A stretch of 64,000 nt of DNA. It comes from Mycobacterium sp. D16Q13 (lineage in GTDB: Bacteria; Actinomycetota; Actinomycetes; Mycobacteriales; Mycobacteriaceae). Of this stretch, positions 45,432-55,550 are shown in pieces; positions within the stretch are counted from its first letter, which is position 1; each line of letters begins with the position of its first letter. The notes under the pieces are model-generated. The model was not told the DNA's origin and did no database searches. It worked only from the letters and a program-made list of their open reading frames with translations. Both the position numbers and the translations under genes were made by a program. The stretch covers positions 19,005 through 83,004 of the forward strand of contig NZ_MAEW01000002.1 of NCBI RefSeq assembly GCF_002013375.1, written 5' to 3'.

Positions 45432-47066
45432 GTGACCTCGAGCGGGGCGGCTCCCGAGCAGGTACGTCGGGCCACGATGCCGATCCAGATCATGGTGATC
45501 TCGCAGCTGCTGATCCTCGCCGCAGTCCTGATCTCATTACTGTTCGGCTGGCCGTGGTGGGCAGCACTACTGATCGCGATCGTGTCCTTGGCACTGGTCC
45601 TAGGCCGATGGGGAGGTCAGACCGTCAGACATTGGGCGGTTACCGGATTCAAGTATCTGACGGGCCGCACTTACCGAAGCTCGGGCAGCATTGCCGACAC
45701 TCCCAGCAGCCAGGACAGCTGGACCGGAACCCGTTGGGAGAACGGAAAACTCATCACGGTACTGGAGGTCAGTGCAACCCAGCGCCACCCCTCGGTCATC
45801 ACCCCGGATCACTGCGCCACCGACTCCCTGGTGCCTCTGCGTGTACTGCGGGAGTGCATGCATCAGAACGATATTGAGCTCGAAAGCATCGATGTCATCA
45901 GCAATGGCCAGCGCACGGCACAAGGAACAGTATTGCGCGGTGGATACGACCGACTGGTGGGCCCGCTGCCTGCCGTCGCCATCCGCACCGTCTGGGTGGT
46001 ACTTCGGTTTGACCCCGGCGTGAACGTCGACGCGGTATTCCGACGCGGGGGCGGCCGCCGCGGTGCGGAGAGGTGCGCCGTCATCGCCACGGCACGAGTC
46101 CGGCGGGCACTGGCGGCCGCCCACTGCGCCAGCACCATCCTGCAGGCCGGACAGATTCACCGGATCAGCGCCGAAATGCTCCGCCAGTACGCGGGCGCGC
46201 CCATGCACGAGGAGTGGAGTGGGCTGATGCTGATCGACTCCTACAACGTCGCCATGGGAATTGACCCGTGGTACATCACCGATGCCACCCTGACGGGATT
46301 GTGGGCCCGGCCGACGCTGGAGACCACCGTGACCGTTCGGCTGCGCCCCGCCACGAAGGGCCGCACATCGGTTGGCGCACTGGTTCGGTGGGCAACTGAC
46401 GAACAACTCCCCGTACGCCACTCCACCGGAATGACCTCACTCAACGGCAGCCAGCGTGATGCGTTCTTCGCCGGACTCCCCGTGGGCGCCATCGGGCTGG
46501 AGTATCTGACCCGCAGCATCGAGATGAGCAACGAGGAGCTCGACGGCATTCATCTGCCGACATCGGGCTGCGGACAGTTGATCGGATCGGATATGTCGGG
46601 CCGCGCGATCGCGGCGCGGCTGTCCGGGCTGGGCGTTCACACTGTGGTGGTACGCGCCGAGCTCTACGTATGCCAGCAGGTGGTGCTGAGATCGGTGGCG
46701 ATCGGCGCGCTCGTGGTCGTCTACACCGACCGTCCCCACATGTGGGATGTCATGGTGACCTCGATTGGCGACGCCAATCGCATCCAATTTGCCAGTGGCC
46801 CGGGCTTTATCGACCCCCGATGCACCCTGGCCGTCGTGGACGGCATGCAGCCGACCGCGTTGCCCAGCAACTGCACGGCCGTGCACATCATCAGCAGCGA
46901 GTACGACGCGCTTCCGGCCCGGCCGGATGTCATCATCGACCAGCCCAACGGCTACGGCGACCACATTCTCCTGACCGCGGGCGGGGAAACCATCCAGGTC
47001 CGCCTCGTGACGGTCAGCGATGAGCTCGCCTACCTGGGCCGACCGATCCAGGCCTACGCGCAGTAG
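45432..47066 (+). CDS. eccE4: ESX-4 component EccE4
   Basis: 544 residues from GTG 45432 with AAGGGGGAAA just before. Two closely spaced membrane helices at the N-terminus (MVISQLLILAAVLISLLFG; WWAALLIAIVSLALVLG), then a long cytosolic region that begins WGGQTVRHWAVTGFKYLTGR and has SWTGTRWENGKLITVLEV, a pattern of EccE proteins. EccE surrounds the periphery of the ESX membrane complex. M. tuberculosis ESX-4 has no eccE, while M. abscessus ESX-4 does, so this gene is a strong lineage mark. Confidence 0.93.
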   Translation: MTSSGAAPEQVRRATMPIQIMVISQLLILAAVLISLLFGWPWWAALLIAIVSLALVLGRWGGQTVRHWAVTGFKYLTGRTYRSSGSIADTPSSQDSWTGTRWENGKLITVLEVSATQRHPSVITPDHCATDSLVPLRVLRECMHQNDIELESIDVISNGQRTAQGTVLRGGYDRLVGPLPAVAIRTVWVVLRFDPGVNVDAVFRRGGGRRGAERCAVIATARVRRALAAAHCASTILQAGQIHRISAEMLRQYAGAPMHEEWSGLMLIDSYNVAMGIDPWYITDATLTGLWARPTLETTVTVRLRPATKGRTSVGALVRWATDEQLPVRHSTGMTSLNGSQRDAFFAGLPVGAIGLEYLTRSIEMSNEELDGIHLPTSGCGQLIGSDMSGRAIAARLSGLGVHTVVVRAELYVCQQVVLRSVAIGALVVVYTDRPHMWDVMVTSIGDANRIQFASGPGFIDPRCTLAVVDGMQPTALPSNCTAVHIISSEYDALPARPDVIIDQPNGYGDHILLTAGGETIQVRLVTVSDELAYLGRPIQAYAQ

Positions 47067-47079
47067 AGCTTTCGCGCCA

Positions 47080-47634
47080 CTAGGGCTCGTCGCGTATACG
47101 CCCCCGATAGGCGGCCACATGCTGCCGGTTACCGCAGTTCCCGGTGTCACAGAACATCCGGGACCTGTTGCGCGACAAGTCAACCAGGACAGCATCGCAA
47201 TCCGGTGCGGCGCAGGTCTTCAGGCGTCGCTGCTCGCCCGTGCGTACCAGGTCCGCGAACACCATTGCGGTCTCGGCACCGAGACGGTCCGCCAGTGGCG
47301 CATCACTGGCAGCCATATGCAGATGCCAATCGGGCTCCTCGACATGCCGGGTGAGCCAGGGTGAGGCGTGGGTATCGGCGAGCAAGGCGTTGACCTGCCG
47401 GACCACATACTCCTCATCGTTGATATGCCCCCAGATATCGCCCAATCGAGTCCGTAGCGCCTTCACGGCCCGCAGTTCCGCCTCGTCGCCGTCGCGCCTG
47501 CCCGTCCAGCCGTACCGATCCAGAAGCGGCGGCAGCGCGCCCGGATCCGGGAGTAGCTCCCGGTCATTGCGCGCGGTGTTGATCAGCTCAGCAGCCGACT
47601 TCAGCCCTTGCTCCGCGTCATGAGTGAAAAGCAT
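47080..47634 (-). CDS. CGNR zinc-finger regulator (ABATE domain)
   Basis: 184 residues from ATG 47634 (MLFTHDAEQGLKSAAELINT, the usual start of the family); a GTG 21 bases upstream is also open. The N-terminal ABATE domain (1-130) binds an unknown stress ligand. The C-terminal zinc finger has CAAPDCD and FCDTGNCGNRQHVAAYR, with the CGNR signature. Probably represses or activates the divergent EamA transporter gene, 72 bases away. Confidence 0.9.
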   Translation of the reverse strand: MLFTHDAEQGLKSAAELINTARNDRELLPDPGALPPLLDRYGWTGRRDGDEAELRAVKALRTRLGDIWGHINDEEYVVRQVNALLADTHASPWLTRHVEEPDWHLHMAASDAPLADRLGAETAMVFADLVRTGEQRRLKTCAAPDCDAVLVDLSRNRSRMFCDTGNCGNRQHVAAYRGRIRDEP

Positions 47635-47663
47635 TTGACACCTGACATCCTTCACTTATACCG

Positions 47664-47692
47664 TCATGACCATATTCGATTTTACTCATGAC
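47664..47692. promoter_or_regulatory. direct repeat in the CGNR/EamA divergent promoter
   Basis: TCATGAC occurs at 47664-47670 and 47686-47692, 22 bases apart, which is two turns of the helix. It could be the binding site of the CGNR regulator. Confidence 0.35.
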
Positions 47693-47706
47693 ATGCGGGA
47701 GGTGCG

Positions 47707-48759
47707 GTGAACGACAAGGCCAATTTTCGGGCCGGCGTGATACTCGCCCTCGTCTCGGCCGCGACCTTCGGCTTTTCCGGCCCCTTCGCCAAGTCGCTGA
47801 TGGCGGCCGGCTGGTCCCTGACCGCCGTCGTCACCGCGCGCCTGGCCACCGGCGCCGCAGTCATGGTCGTGGCAGCCTGCATCGCGGCCCCCGGCTGGTT
47901 CGCCGAGGCCCGGCGCCACGCCAAAGTCGTTGTGCTCTACGGAATCATTCCCGTCGCCGGCGCCCAATTCTGCTATTTCGGTGCGGTCAGGCACATGTCG
48001 GTCGGCGTGGCGATGCTCCTGGAGTTCCTGAGCCCCATCCTGGTGATCGCCTGGATCTGGCTGTCCACACGGCAACGCCCGCATGCCCGCGTGCTCGCCG
48101 GCGCGGCACTCGCGCTAGTAGGAATGCTGCTGGTGCTCAACATCTTCAGCGGCTCCCGCGTCGAGCCGGTGGGGGTGCTGTGGGGACTGGGAGCGGCGGT
48201 CTGCGCCGCGTACTACTTCATCTCGTCACACCGGGCGGGCGGCAAGGCACAAGGGCTGCAACCGATCACCCTGACTACCAGCGGGCTGCTCGTCGGAACG
48301 GTCGCGGTGGGAGGCTTCGGGCTGACCGGCATCATGCCGATGACCTTCTCCACCCAGGCTGTGCAGGTCGCGGGCTGGCATGCGCCGGTGTACGTGCCCA
48401 TCCTCATTCTCGGGGTAGTCACCACCGCGATCGCGTACCTCACCGGTATCGCCGCCATTGCCCGACTCAAACCGAGCTACGCGTCGTTGATCGCGCTCAC
48501 CGAGGTGCTGTGCGCGGTGATCGCGGGATGGGTACTCCTCGGGGAAACCATCGCGCCCATCCAGTACGCGGGAGCCGCGGTCATTCTCGCCGGACTGGTT
48601 CTGGCACACCGGGGTGCGGATACCCCTTCGGACCCCGAATCCAGCACAGCCGGACACACAGCTTCTTTACCCGCGGGATTGAAATCACATGGCAGTGACA
48701 GCGAATTATCCGTAACCTCGGTGTGTGACGCTACAGCCGAATCCACGCCCAGCCAGTAA
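47707..48759 (+). CDS. EamA-family (DMT) transporter
   Basis: 350 residues from GTG 47707 (GGGAGG upstream). Ten hydrophobic helices in two EamA repeats: first repeat from VILALVSAATFGFSGPFAKS to about 140, second from GVLWGLGAAVCAAYYFISS to ALTEVLCAVIAGWVLLGETIAP. The last 50 residues are hydrophilic. Such exporters move amino acids or small metabolites or drugs. Paired with the CGNR regulator. Its 3' end overlaps the first cutinase gene by 35 bases and contains that gene's -10-like box. Confidence 0.9.
   Translation: MNDKANFRAGVILALVSAATFGFSGPFAKSLMAAGWSLTAVVTARLATGAAVMVVAACIAAPGWFAEARRHAKVVVLYGIIPVAGAQFCYFGAVRHMSVGVAMLLEFLSPILVIAWIWLSTRQRPHARVLAGAALALVGMLLVLNIFSGSRVEPVGVLWGLGAAVCAAYYFISSHRAGGKAQGLQPITLTTSGLLVGTVAVGGFGLTGIMPMTFSTQAVQVAGWHAPVYVPILILGVVTTAIAYLTGIAAIARLKPSYASLIALTEVLCAVIAGWVLLGETIAPIQYAGAAVILAGLVLAHRGADTPSDPESSTAGHTASLPAGLKSHGSDSELSVTSVCDATAESTPSQ
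48713..48718 (+). promoter_or_regulatory. -10-like box, first cutinase gene
   Basis: TAACCT, then six bases, then the GTG start at 48725. The surrounding TCCGTA is shared with the other two cutinase genes (ACCCGTAGCAT). Confidence 0.4.
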
Positions 48760-49411
48760 GTTGCTTACCGCCGCCGCCCGCGCGGCGGTTGTTTCGGTTG
48801 CGGCAATCATGTTGACCACGGGTCTCGCGGTCCTTCTCCCCGCCACCGCCTCGGCGGCCTGTCCGAATGTCGAGGTGTCGTTCGCCCGCGGCCGCAGTCA
48901 GCCGCCCGGTGTCGGAAACATCGGCGACGGCTTCATCAGTGCATTGCGCAATCGCGTCAAAGACGTTGGCGTTTACGCGGTCCGATACGACGCCAACACC
49001 GACGTCAGCGGCGGAGCCAACGATTTGAGCGCACACCTGCAGTCGGTGGCCAACTCGTGCCCCAACACCAAGCTGGTTGTCGGCGGGTACTCGCTAGGCG
49101 CCGGGGTTGTCGACACCGCGCTGGGTTTCCAGGGTCCCGTCTCGATCGGAGACTTCTTCAACTTCACCAACCCGGTTCCCCCCGAGGTCGGTGACCGCAT
49201 CCGGGCGATTGTCACCTTTGGCAACATCGTCAACCGCTTCGCCCCCATTCAGAATCTGGCCGGCGCCTACTCCGATCGCGTCCTTGACCTGTGCAATGAC
49301 GGCGATCCCGTCTGCATGGCCGGCGACAACGAAAGCTGGAAGTCCCACACCACGTACCCGCCGGCACTCTTTGCGCAGGCTGCGGACTTCGCGGCCGCCC
49401 GGGTGAACTAA
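48725..49411 (+). CDS. cutinase-like esterase, secreted
   Basis: 228 residues from a GTG that lies 6 bases after a -10-like box. Sec signal peptide ending PATASAA (about 44). Cutinase fold (CPNVEVSFARGRSQPPGVG) with nucleophile Ser in GGYSLGAGV, acid in CNDGDPVC and His in WKSHTTYP. Cysteines for the two usual disulfides are present. Mycobacterial Culp proteins are esterases or lipases at the cell surface. Similar in place to cut3 (Rv3451) of M. tuberculosis; shows an insertion (FQGPVSIGDFFNFTNPVPP) after the serine compared with the 208-residue paralogue. Confidence 0.92.
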   Translation: MTLQPNPRPASKLLTAAARAAVVSVAAIMLTTGLAVLLPATASAACPNVEVSFARGRSQPPGVGNIGDGFISALRNRVKDVGVYAVRYDANTDVSGGANDLSAHLQSVANSCPNTKLVVGGYSLGAGVVDTALGFQGPVSIGDFFNFTNPVPPEVGDRIRAIVTFGNIVNRFAPIQNLAGAYSDRVLDLCNDGDPVCMAGDNESWKSHTTYPPALFAQAADFAAARVN

Positions 49412-49421
49412 CGTCGCCCGG

Positions 49422-50411
49422 GTGACTGTTTCCCAGATCACCCACCGTCAGCTGCATGTCAATGGAATCGACATGCACGTCGCCGAACAGGGCGAAGGCC
49501 CGGCGGTTGTTCTGTGCCATGGCTTTCCCGGGCTCTGGTACACCTGGCGCCACCAACTGGCCGCACTTGCGGCGGCCGGATATCGGGCCATCGCACCGGA
49601 CATGCGCGGATATGGACGTACAACGGCGCCGCGGGACCCTACGGCCTATGACCGCGGCACCACGGTCAACGACCTCGTGGGCCTGCTCGACGCCCTCGAT
49701 CTGCCGGACGCGGTGTTCTCCGGGCACGATTTCGGGGCACATCTGGTGTGGGACATGCCCGCCTGGGCAGGGGATCGAGTCCGTGCACTGATCCAGCTGT
49801 CGGTGCCACGTACCCGACGGCTCCCGGTCAAGCCGAGCATTGGCTTCAACTACCTTGCCTCTCAGCACTTCACGCATCTGGAGTACTTCCAGGAGCCGGG
49901 CGTAGCGGAGTCTGAGCTGAATACGCGGCCAAAAGCCTTCCTGGCCACGCTGTTCCACGCGCTCAGCGGAGCGAACCGCTATCTGGATTGCTGGGATCAC
50001 CCGGCGCAGGTGGATGGCAAGCGCAATGGCTACCTGGACGTACTACCGACTCCTCCTCCCCTGCCCTGGAATTGGCTGTCCGAACAAGATCTCGACTACT
50101 ACGCGGCAGAATTCACGCGCACAGGATTCACCGGCGGCCTCAACTGGTATCGGGCCGAGGATCTGGTGTGGGCCCAGAACGAGCACCTGCAGGACACACC
50201 CATCGGCATACCGGTGGCCTTCATGGCGGGATCGGCCGATCCGGTGCTGGAAATGCTTGGTCGCGACCCGATGACGGCGATGGCCGATCTGGTTCCCGGG
50301 CTGAGGTCGGTTCTGATCGTCGAGGGGGCCGGGCACTTCGTGCAAATGGAGCGGCCCGACGCGATCAACTCCGCGATGGTCGAGTTCCTGGCCTCGCTTC
50401 CGCCCAGGTGA
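49422..50411 (+). CDS. epoxide hydrolase (alpha/beta hydrolase)
   Basis: 329 residues, no signal peptide. Oxyanion HGFPGLWYTWRHQ, nucleophile aspartate in SGHDFGAHLVW (Asp, not Ser, so an epoxide hydrolase rather than an esterase), MRGYG loop, cap domain with tyrosines, and catalytic His in GAGHFVQMERP. Detoxifies or processes epoxides, possibly lipid epoxides. Lies between cutinase genes, 10 bases after the first, with the GTG start 7 bases after a TAACGT box that overlaps the stop of the first cutinase gene. Confidence 0.9.
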   Translation: MTVSQITHRQLHVNGIDMHVAEQGEGPAVVLCHGFPGLWYTWRHQLAALAAAGYRAIAPDMRGYGRTTAPRDPTAYDRGTTVNDLVGLLDALDLPDAVFSGHDFGAHLVWDMPAWAGDRVRALIQLSVPRTRRLPVKPSIGFNYLASQHFTHLEYFQEPGVAESELNTRPKAFLATLFHALSGANRYLDCWDHPAQVDGKRNGYLDVLPTPPPLPWNWLSEQDLDYYAAEFTRTGFTGGLNWYRAEDLVWAQNEHLQDTPIGIPVAFMAGSADPVLEMLGRDPMTAMADLVPGLRSVLIVEGAGHFVQMERPDAINSAMVEFLASLPPR

Positions 50412-50456
50412 CGCGACCCATACCGCACCGACATGACAACTAGGTTGACTTACCCG

Positions 50457-50462
50457 TAGCAT
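50457..50462 (+). promoter_or_regulatory. -10-like box, second cutinase gene
   Basis: TAGCAT, then six bases, then the GTG at 50469. The 11 bases ACCCGTAGCAT are identical to those at the third cutinase gene. Confidence 0.5.
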
Positions 50463-50468
50463 TCGCGT

Positions 50469-51095
50469 GTGACGACGCACAGTGCTGTTTCACCTGCAAT
50501 CTCGCACGTCCGGCGGCCCGGATATCTCCTCGCTGCCCTGCTCATGTTCATCGGCCTGGTGACCATTTCGCAGCCGGCGCCCGCGAGCGCCGATCCGTGC
50601 GCCGCGGTGGATGTCTCGTTCGCCCGCGGCCGTGATGAGCCGGTCGGTCTGGGCCGTGTGGGTCAGGCGTTCGTCGACGCCCTCGGGTCCAAGGTCGGCA
50701 GCATGAACGTCTACCCCGTCAACTACAGCGCCGGACTGCTCTCCACCGGAGAAGGCGCCGACGACCTGCGTGGACACCTCAGCGACGTCGCCGCATCGTG
50801 CCCCAACACCAAGCTGGTGATCGGCGGGTACTCGATGGGCGCAACCGTCGTGGACGACATCGCCAACAACCCGCCGCCGGACGTCGCGGGCCGGATCAAG
50901 GGCATCGCGACGTTCGGGAACATCGACCGTCGCGGTGGCGGCATGACCGGGCCCCTCGCCGGACGGTGGATCGACCAGTGCAATCCCGGCGACCCCGTCT
51001 GCCAGGAGGGCGGCCGCTCATGGACCGCGCATCAGACCTACGAGCAGACTAATCTGCCCTCGCAGGCCGCATCGTTCGTGGCGGGCAAGCTTTAG
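50469..51095 (+). CDS. cutinase-like esterase, secreted
   Basis: 208 residues. Signal peptide of about 40 residues ending APASADP. Cutinase domain with CAAVDVSFARGRDEPVGLG, nucleophile serine in GGYSMGATV, acid in CNPGDPVC and His in SWTAHQTYE. Shares long stretches with the next gene (MNVYPVNY, GLGRVG), so the two look like a tandem duplication. Acts at the cell surface on unknown esters. Probably leaderless. Confidence 0.92.
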   Translation: MTTHSAVSPAISHVRRPGYLLAALLMFIGLVTISQPAPASADPCAAVDVSFARGRDEPVGLGRVGQAFVDALGSKVGSMNVYPVNYSAGLLSTGEGADDLRGHLSDVAASCPNTKLVIGGYSMGATVVDDIANNPPPDVAGRIKGIATFGNIDRRGGGMTGPLAGRWIDQCNPGDPVCQEGGRSWTAHQTYEQTNLPSQAASFVAGKL

Positions 51096-51140
51096 CACGG
51101 GCACAGTCCACGAAACGGCGCGCAGGAACTTGCTGACCCG

Positions 51141-51146
51141 TAGCAT
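51141..51146 (+). promoter_or_regulatory. -10-like box, third cutinase gene
   Basis: TAGCAT, then six bases, then the GTG at 51153. Confidence 0.5.
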
Positions 51147-51152
51147 CGTGGT

Positions 51153-51869
51153 GTGACCACGCATCAGCGGGGCACGAGGGTCGGCGTTGTCCTGAGTTAT
51201 CTTGTCGCCCTGACGGTGTTCGCGCTGTCAGCGGCGAATGTTGTCGGACTTGTCTATGCGTTACCTCAAGCTGCGGCAGATCCGTGTTCGGATGTCGACG
51301 TCTCCTTTGCGCGGGGACGCAAGGAGCCCGTCGGGTTGGGCCGAGTCGGCGATGAGTTCGTGGACTCCTTGACCCCACGCATCCAGGCCACCGGCGCCAG
51401 CATGAACGTCTACCCCGTCAACTACGACGCGGGTATTTTCTCGGCCGGCGGCGGAGCCAACGATCTCAGCAATCACCTGCAATCGGTGGCCGCCAGCTGT
51501 CCGCGGACAAAGTTCGTCATCGGCGGGTACTCCATGGGCGCCGAGGTGATCGACACCATCATCGGCGTCCCGAACGTCGGAATCGGGTTCAGCCGCCCCC
51601 TGCCTCCCGCGGTGGGCGATCGCGTCGTCGCCATCGCAACATTCGGCAACGCCACCCACCGAACCGGTGGCCCACTGAGCGGTATTGCCGGCGTATTCGG
51701 TTCTCGTGCAATCGATCTGTGCAATCAAGGAGATCCGATCTGCATGGCCGGACCCAACAACAGCTGGGATGCCCACACCTCATACGAACGCACCGGGCTA
51801 CCCGCCGAGGCCGCGGCCTTCGTCGCCTCGAAACTCAACCGGCACGGCGAAGCCGAGTCCGCCGAGTAG
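51153..51869 (+). CDS. cutinase-like esterase, secreted
   Basis: 238 residues. Signal peptide ending LPQAAADP. Cutinase domain: CSDVDVSFARGRKEPVGLG, nucleophile serine in GGYSMGAEV, acid in CNQGDPIC, His in SWDAHTSYE. An insertion after the serine (GVPNVGIGFSRPLPP) resembles that of the first paralogue, while the N-terminal half is closest to the second. Its stop is followed at once by the stop of convergent truA. Confidence 0.92.
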   Translation: MTTHQRGTRVGVVLSYLVALTVFALSAANVVGLVYALPQAAADPCSDVDVSFARGRKEPVGLGRVGDEFVDSLTPRIQATGASMNVYPVNYDAGIFSAGGGANDLSNHLQSVAASCPRTKFVIGGYSMGAEVIDTIIGVPNVGIGFSRPLPPAVGDRVVAIATFGNATHRTGGPLSGIAGVFGSRAIDLCNQGDPICMAGPNNSWDAHTSYERTGLPAEAAAFVASKLNRHGEAESAE

Positions 51870-52754
51870 TTAGTCCTGCCGCACTCGAATGTCGCGGGTG
51901 ATCAACACGCGCGCCGCCATCTCATCGTCTGGCGGATAGTCGACACCGACCAGCGTCAGTCCGCGCGCCGGCGCTGCAGCGAAATCGCTTGAACGCCTTT
52001 CTTTCTTCAGCAAGTCGGCGCACCACTGCACCGGCCGCCTACCCTCCCCCACGACCAGCACCGCACCCACCAGCGAACGCACCATCGACCAGCAGAACGC
52101 GTCGGCACTCACGTGCGCGGCCAGTTGATGCCCGTCGACCGTCCAGTCGAACCGCTGCAACTCGCGGATCGTTGTGGCACCGTCACGATGGCGGCAGAAG
52201 GCGGCGAAATCGTTCAGCCCCACCAGTTTCCGCGAGGCCTCCGCCATGGCGCCGACGTCCAGCGGACGGTGCCATCCGACGACCTCATGCCGCGCGAGAG
52301 GCAGCACTCCGAATGGAGCCGTCGATATCCGGTACTCGTAGTGCCGCCGCAAGGCAGAGAACCGTGCATCGAAATGTGCCGGGGCGCGGCAGATATCGAG
52401 CACACGCACGTCTTTGGGCAGGAAGCGCGACAGCCGCCGAATCAGCCTGCCGAATTCGGGCGCATCCACGGAGCGGGATCTGCCGAGAATTTCCGGTAGC
52501 CGGGCGTGTGGGATGTCCAGATGCGCCACCTGGCCTGTCGCATGCACGCCCGCATCCGTACGCCCGGCGGCGTACAGCGACACCGGCTCGCCCACGATGG
52601 TCGTGAACGCCTCACCCAGCACCCCCGCGACCGTGCGCTGGTTGACCTGAGTCGCCCAGCCCGCGAAATCGGTTCCGTCGTAGGCGATATCGAGCCGTAA
52701 ACGAACCAGCCCGCCACCGTCTCCGGTAGCGGGCTGGTTGTCAGAGGTGACCAA
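51870..52754 (-). CDS. truA: tRNA pseudouridine synthase A
   Basis: 294 residues from TTG 52754, supported by AAGGAG 6 bases before it (inside the end of rplQ). Catalytic Asp in [36 protein letters not shown] at the start and [20 protein letters not shown] are TruA blocks. Makes pseudouridine at positions 38-40 of tRNAs. Last gene of the alpha operon. Confidence 0.96.
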   Translation of the reverse strand: MVTSDNQPATGDGGGLVRLRLDIAYDGTDFAGWATQVNQRTVAGVLGEAFTTIVGEPVSLYAAGRTDAGVHATGQVAHLDIPHARLPEILGRSRSVDAPEFGRLIRRLSRFLPKDVRVLDICRAPAHFDARFSALRRHYEYRISTAPFGVLPLARHEVVGWHRPLDVGAMAEASRKLVGLNDFAAFCRHRDGATTIRELQRFDWTVDGHQLAAHVSADAFCWSMVRSLVGAVLVVGEGRRPVQWCADLLKKERRSSDFAAAPARGLTLVGVDYPPDDEMAARVLITRDIRVRQD

Positions 52755-52757
52755 AGG

Positions 52758-53318
52758 TCACTCCTTCTTGTCTGCGTCCTCGGCCGTGTCAGTCGCGGCG
52801 TCCGCCGCACCTTCGTCCTCGGCGGCCGCATCATCGGCAGTGTCGGTCTCGACCTCGACGGCGTCCTCGGCAGGAGTCTCCTCGGCCTCGGCAGCGGCCG
52901 GAGCCTCAGCCTGCTTGGTCGAAGCGACCCGGCGAGCCCGGTCGGCCTCGGAGGTGACCGTCTTCTCCTTCACCAGCTCGATGATCGCCATGGGCGCGTT
53001 ATCGCCCTTGCGGTTCTCGACCTTGATGATGCGGGTGTAGCCACCGTTGCGATCGGAGTAGAACGGACCGATCTCGTCGAAGAGGGCGTGGACGACGTCC
53101 TTATCGCGGATCTTCTTGAGCACCTCGCGCCGGTTGTGCAGATCACCCTTCTTGGCGTGGGTGATCAGCTTCTCGGCGTACGGCCGCAGCACACGGGCCT
53201 TGGTCTCGGTTGTCTTGATCCGGCCGTGCTCGAACAGCGCGGTGGCAAGGTTGGCCAGGATCGCCTTCTGGTGTGAAGACGACCCACCGAGCCGCTGACC
53301 CTTCTTGGGCTTGGGCAT
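52758..53318 (-). CDS. rplQ: 50S ribosomal protein L17
   Basis: 186 residues. The L17 core (1-120) starts [21 protein letters not shown] and includes [15 protein letters not shown] and [20 protein letters not shown]. The last 65 residues are an Ala/Glu/Asp-rich acidic tail found in mycobacterial L17. 3 bases separate it from truA. Confidence 0.98.
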   Translation of the reverse strand: MPKPKKGQRLGGSSSHQKAILANLATALFEHGRIKTTETKARVLRPYAEKLITHAKKGDLHNRREVLKKIRDKDVVHALFDEIGPFYSDRNGGYTRIIKVENRKGDNAPMAIIELVKEKTVTSEADRARRVASTKQAEAPAAAEAEETPAEDAVEVETDTADDAAAEDEGAADAATDTAEDADKKE

Positions 53319-53377
53319 TGCAACTATCTCCTATTCGGGGCCGGCCCCCGTATCAGGTAGGGCCGGGACGGATTGTG

Positions 53378-54472
<1,095 letters not shown>

Positions 54473-54507
54473 TCAGTGAGGGCAGCCCGGATAGGCGGCC
54501 CGACTTC

Positions 54508-55113
54508 TTACTTCGAGTAGAACTCGACGATCAGCTGCTCGGTGAGCGGCACATCGATCTGCGAACGCTCGGGGAGCTGGTGCACCAGAATGCGCTGGCG
54601 CTCGCCAACAACCTGCAGCCAGCCCGGGATGGGCCGGTCGCCTGCGGTCTCGCGTGCGACCTCGAACGGCAAGGTGTTCAGCGACTTTTCCTTGACGTCG
54701 ATGATGTCGTACTGCGACACCCGGTAGCTGGGCACATCGACCTTCACGTTGTTGACCGTGAAGTGACCGTGCGACACCAGCTGGCGGGCCATCCGGCGGG
54801 TACGGGCCAGGCCGGCCCGGTACACGACGTTGTCGAGACGGGTCTCCAGGATCTGCAGCAGCTGCTCACCGGTCTTGCCGGAGTGCCGGTTGGCCTCGGC
54901 GTAGTAGCGACGGAACTGCTTCTCCATGACGCCGTAGGTGAAGCGAGCTTTCTGCTTCTCCTGCAGCTGCGTGCGGTATTCGCTCTCCTTGACCCGCGCG
55001 CGGCCGTGCTGGCCGGGAGGGTAAGGACGCTTCTCGTACGCGCTGGAGCCACCGACGAGGTCGACGCCCAGACGACGGGACTTGCGAGTGACGGGTCCGG
55101 TATAACGAGCCAT
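54508..55113 (-). CDS. rpsD: 30S ribosomal protein S4
   Basis: 201 residues. Starts MARYTGPVTRKSRRLGVDL, S4 domain RLDNVVYRAGLARTRRMARQLVSHGHF, ends LTEQLIVEFYSK. N-terminus lacks the four-cysteine zinc site (zinc-free form). Primary 16S rRNA binder. Confidence 0.98.
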   Translation of the reverse strand: MARYTGPVTRKSRRLGVDLVGGSSAYEKRPYPPGQHGRARVKESEYRTQLQEKQKARFTYGVMEKQFRRYYAEANRHSGKTGEQLLQILETRLDNVVYRAGLARTRRMARQLVSHGHFTVNNVKVDVPSYRVSQYDIIDVKEKSLNTLPFEVARETAGDRPIPGWLQVVGERQRILVHQLPERSQIDVPLTEQLIVEFYSK

Positions 55114-55129
55114 TTAGTTCAAACCTCCC

Positions 55130-55546
55130 TTAGACCCGGCGCCGCTTGGGCGGACGGCAACCGTTGTGCGGCTGTGGAGTGACATCGGAAATCGCGCCCA
55201 CTTCGAGGCCCGCGGCCTGCAGCGAACGGATGGCGGTCTCACGGCCGGAGCCGGGACCCTTGACGAACACGTCGACCTTCTTGACGCCGTGTTCCTGAGC
55301 CTTGCGAGCCGCGTTCTCGGCAGCCAGCTGCGCGGCGAACGGGGTCGACTTGCGCGAGCCCTTGAAGCCGACGTGACCGGACGACGCCCAGGCGATCACG
55401 TTGCCCTGCGGGTCGGTGATCGAGACGATCGTGTTGTTGAACGTGCTCTTGATATGAGCGGCGCCGAGCGGGATGTTCTTCTTTTCCCGGCGACGGGTCT
55501 TCTGCGCCTTCTTGGGGCCCGCAGCGCCCTTCTTTGCTGGTGGCAT
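55130..55546 (-). CDS. rpsK: 30S ribosomal protein S11
   Basis: 138 residues from ATG 55546 ([16 protein letters not shown]); the reading frame stays open upstream through rpsM but that part has no S11 homology. Core [21 protein letters not shown] and C-terminal [17 protein letters not shown] are typical S11. Four bases separate it from rpsM. Confidence 0.98.
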   Translation of the reverse strand: MPPAKKGAAGPKKAQKTRRREKKNIPLGAAHIKSTFNNTIVSITDPQGNVIAWASSGHVGFKGSRKSTPFAAQLAAENAARKAQEHGVKKVDVFVKGPGSGRETAIRSLQAAGLEVGAISDVTPQPHNGCRPPKRRRV

Positions 55547-55550
55547 GGTT

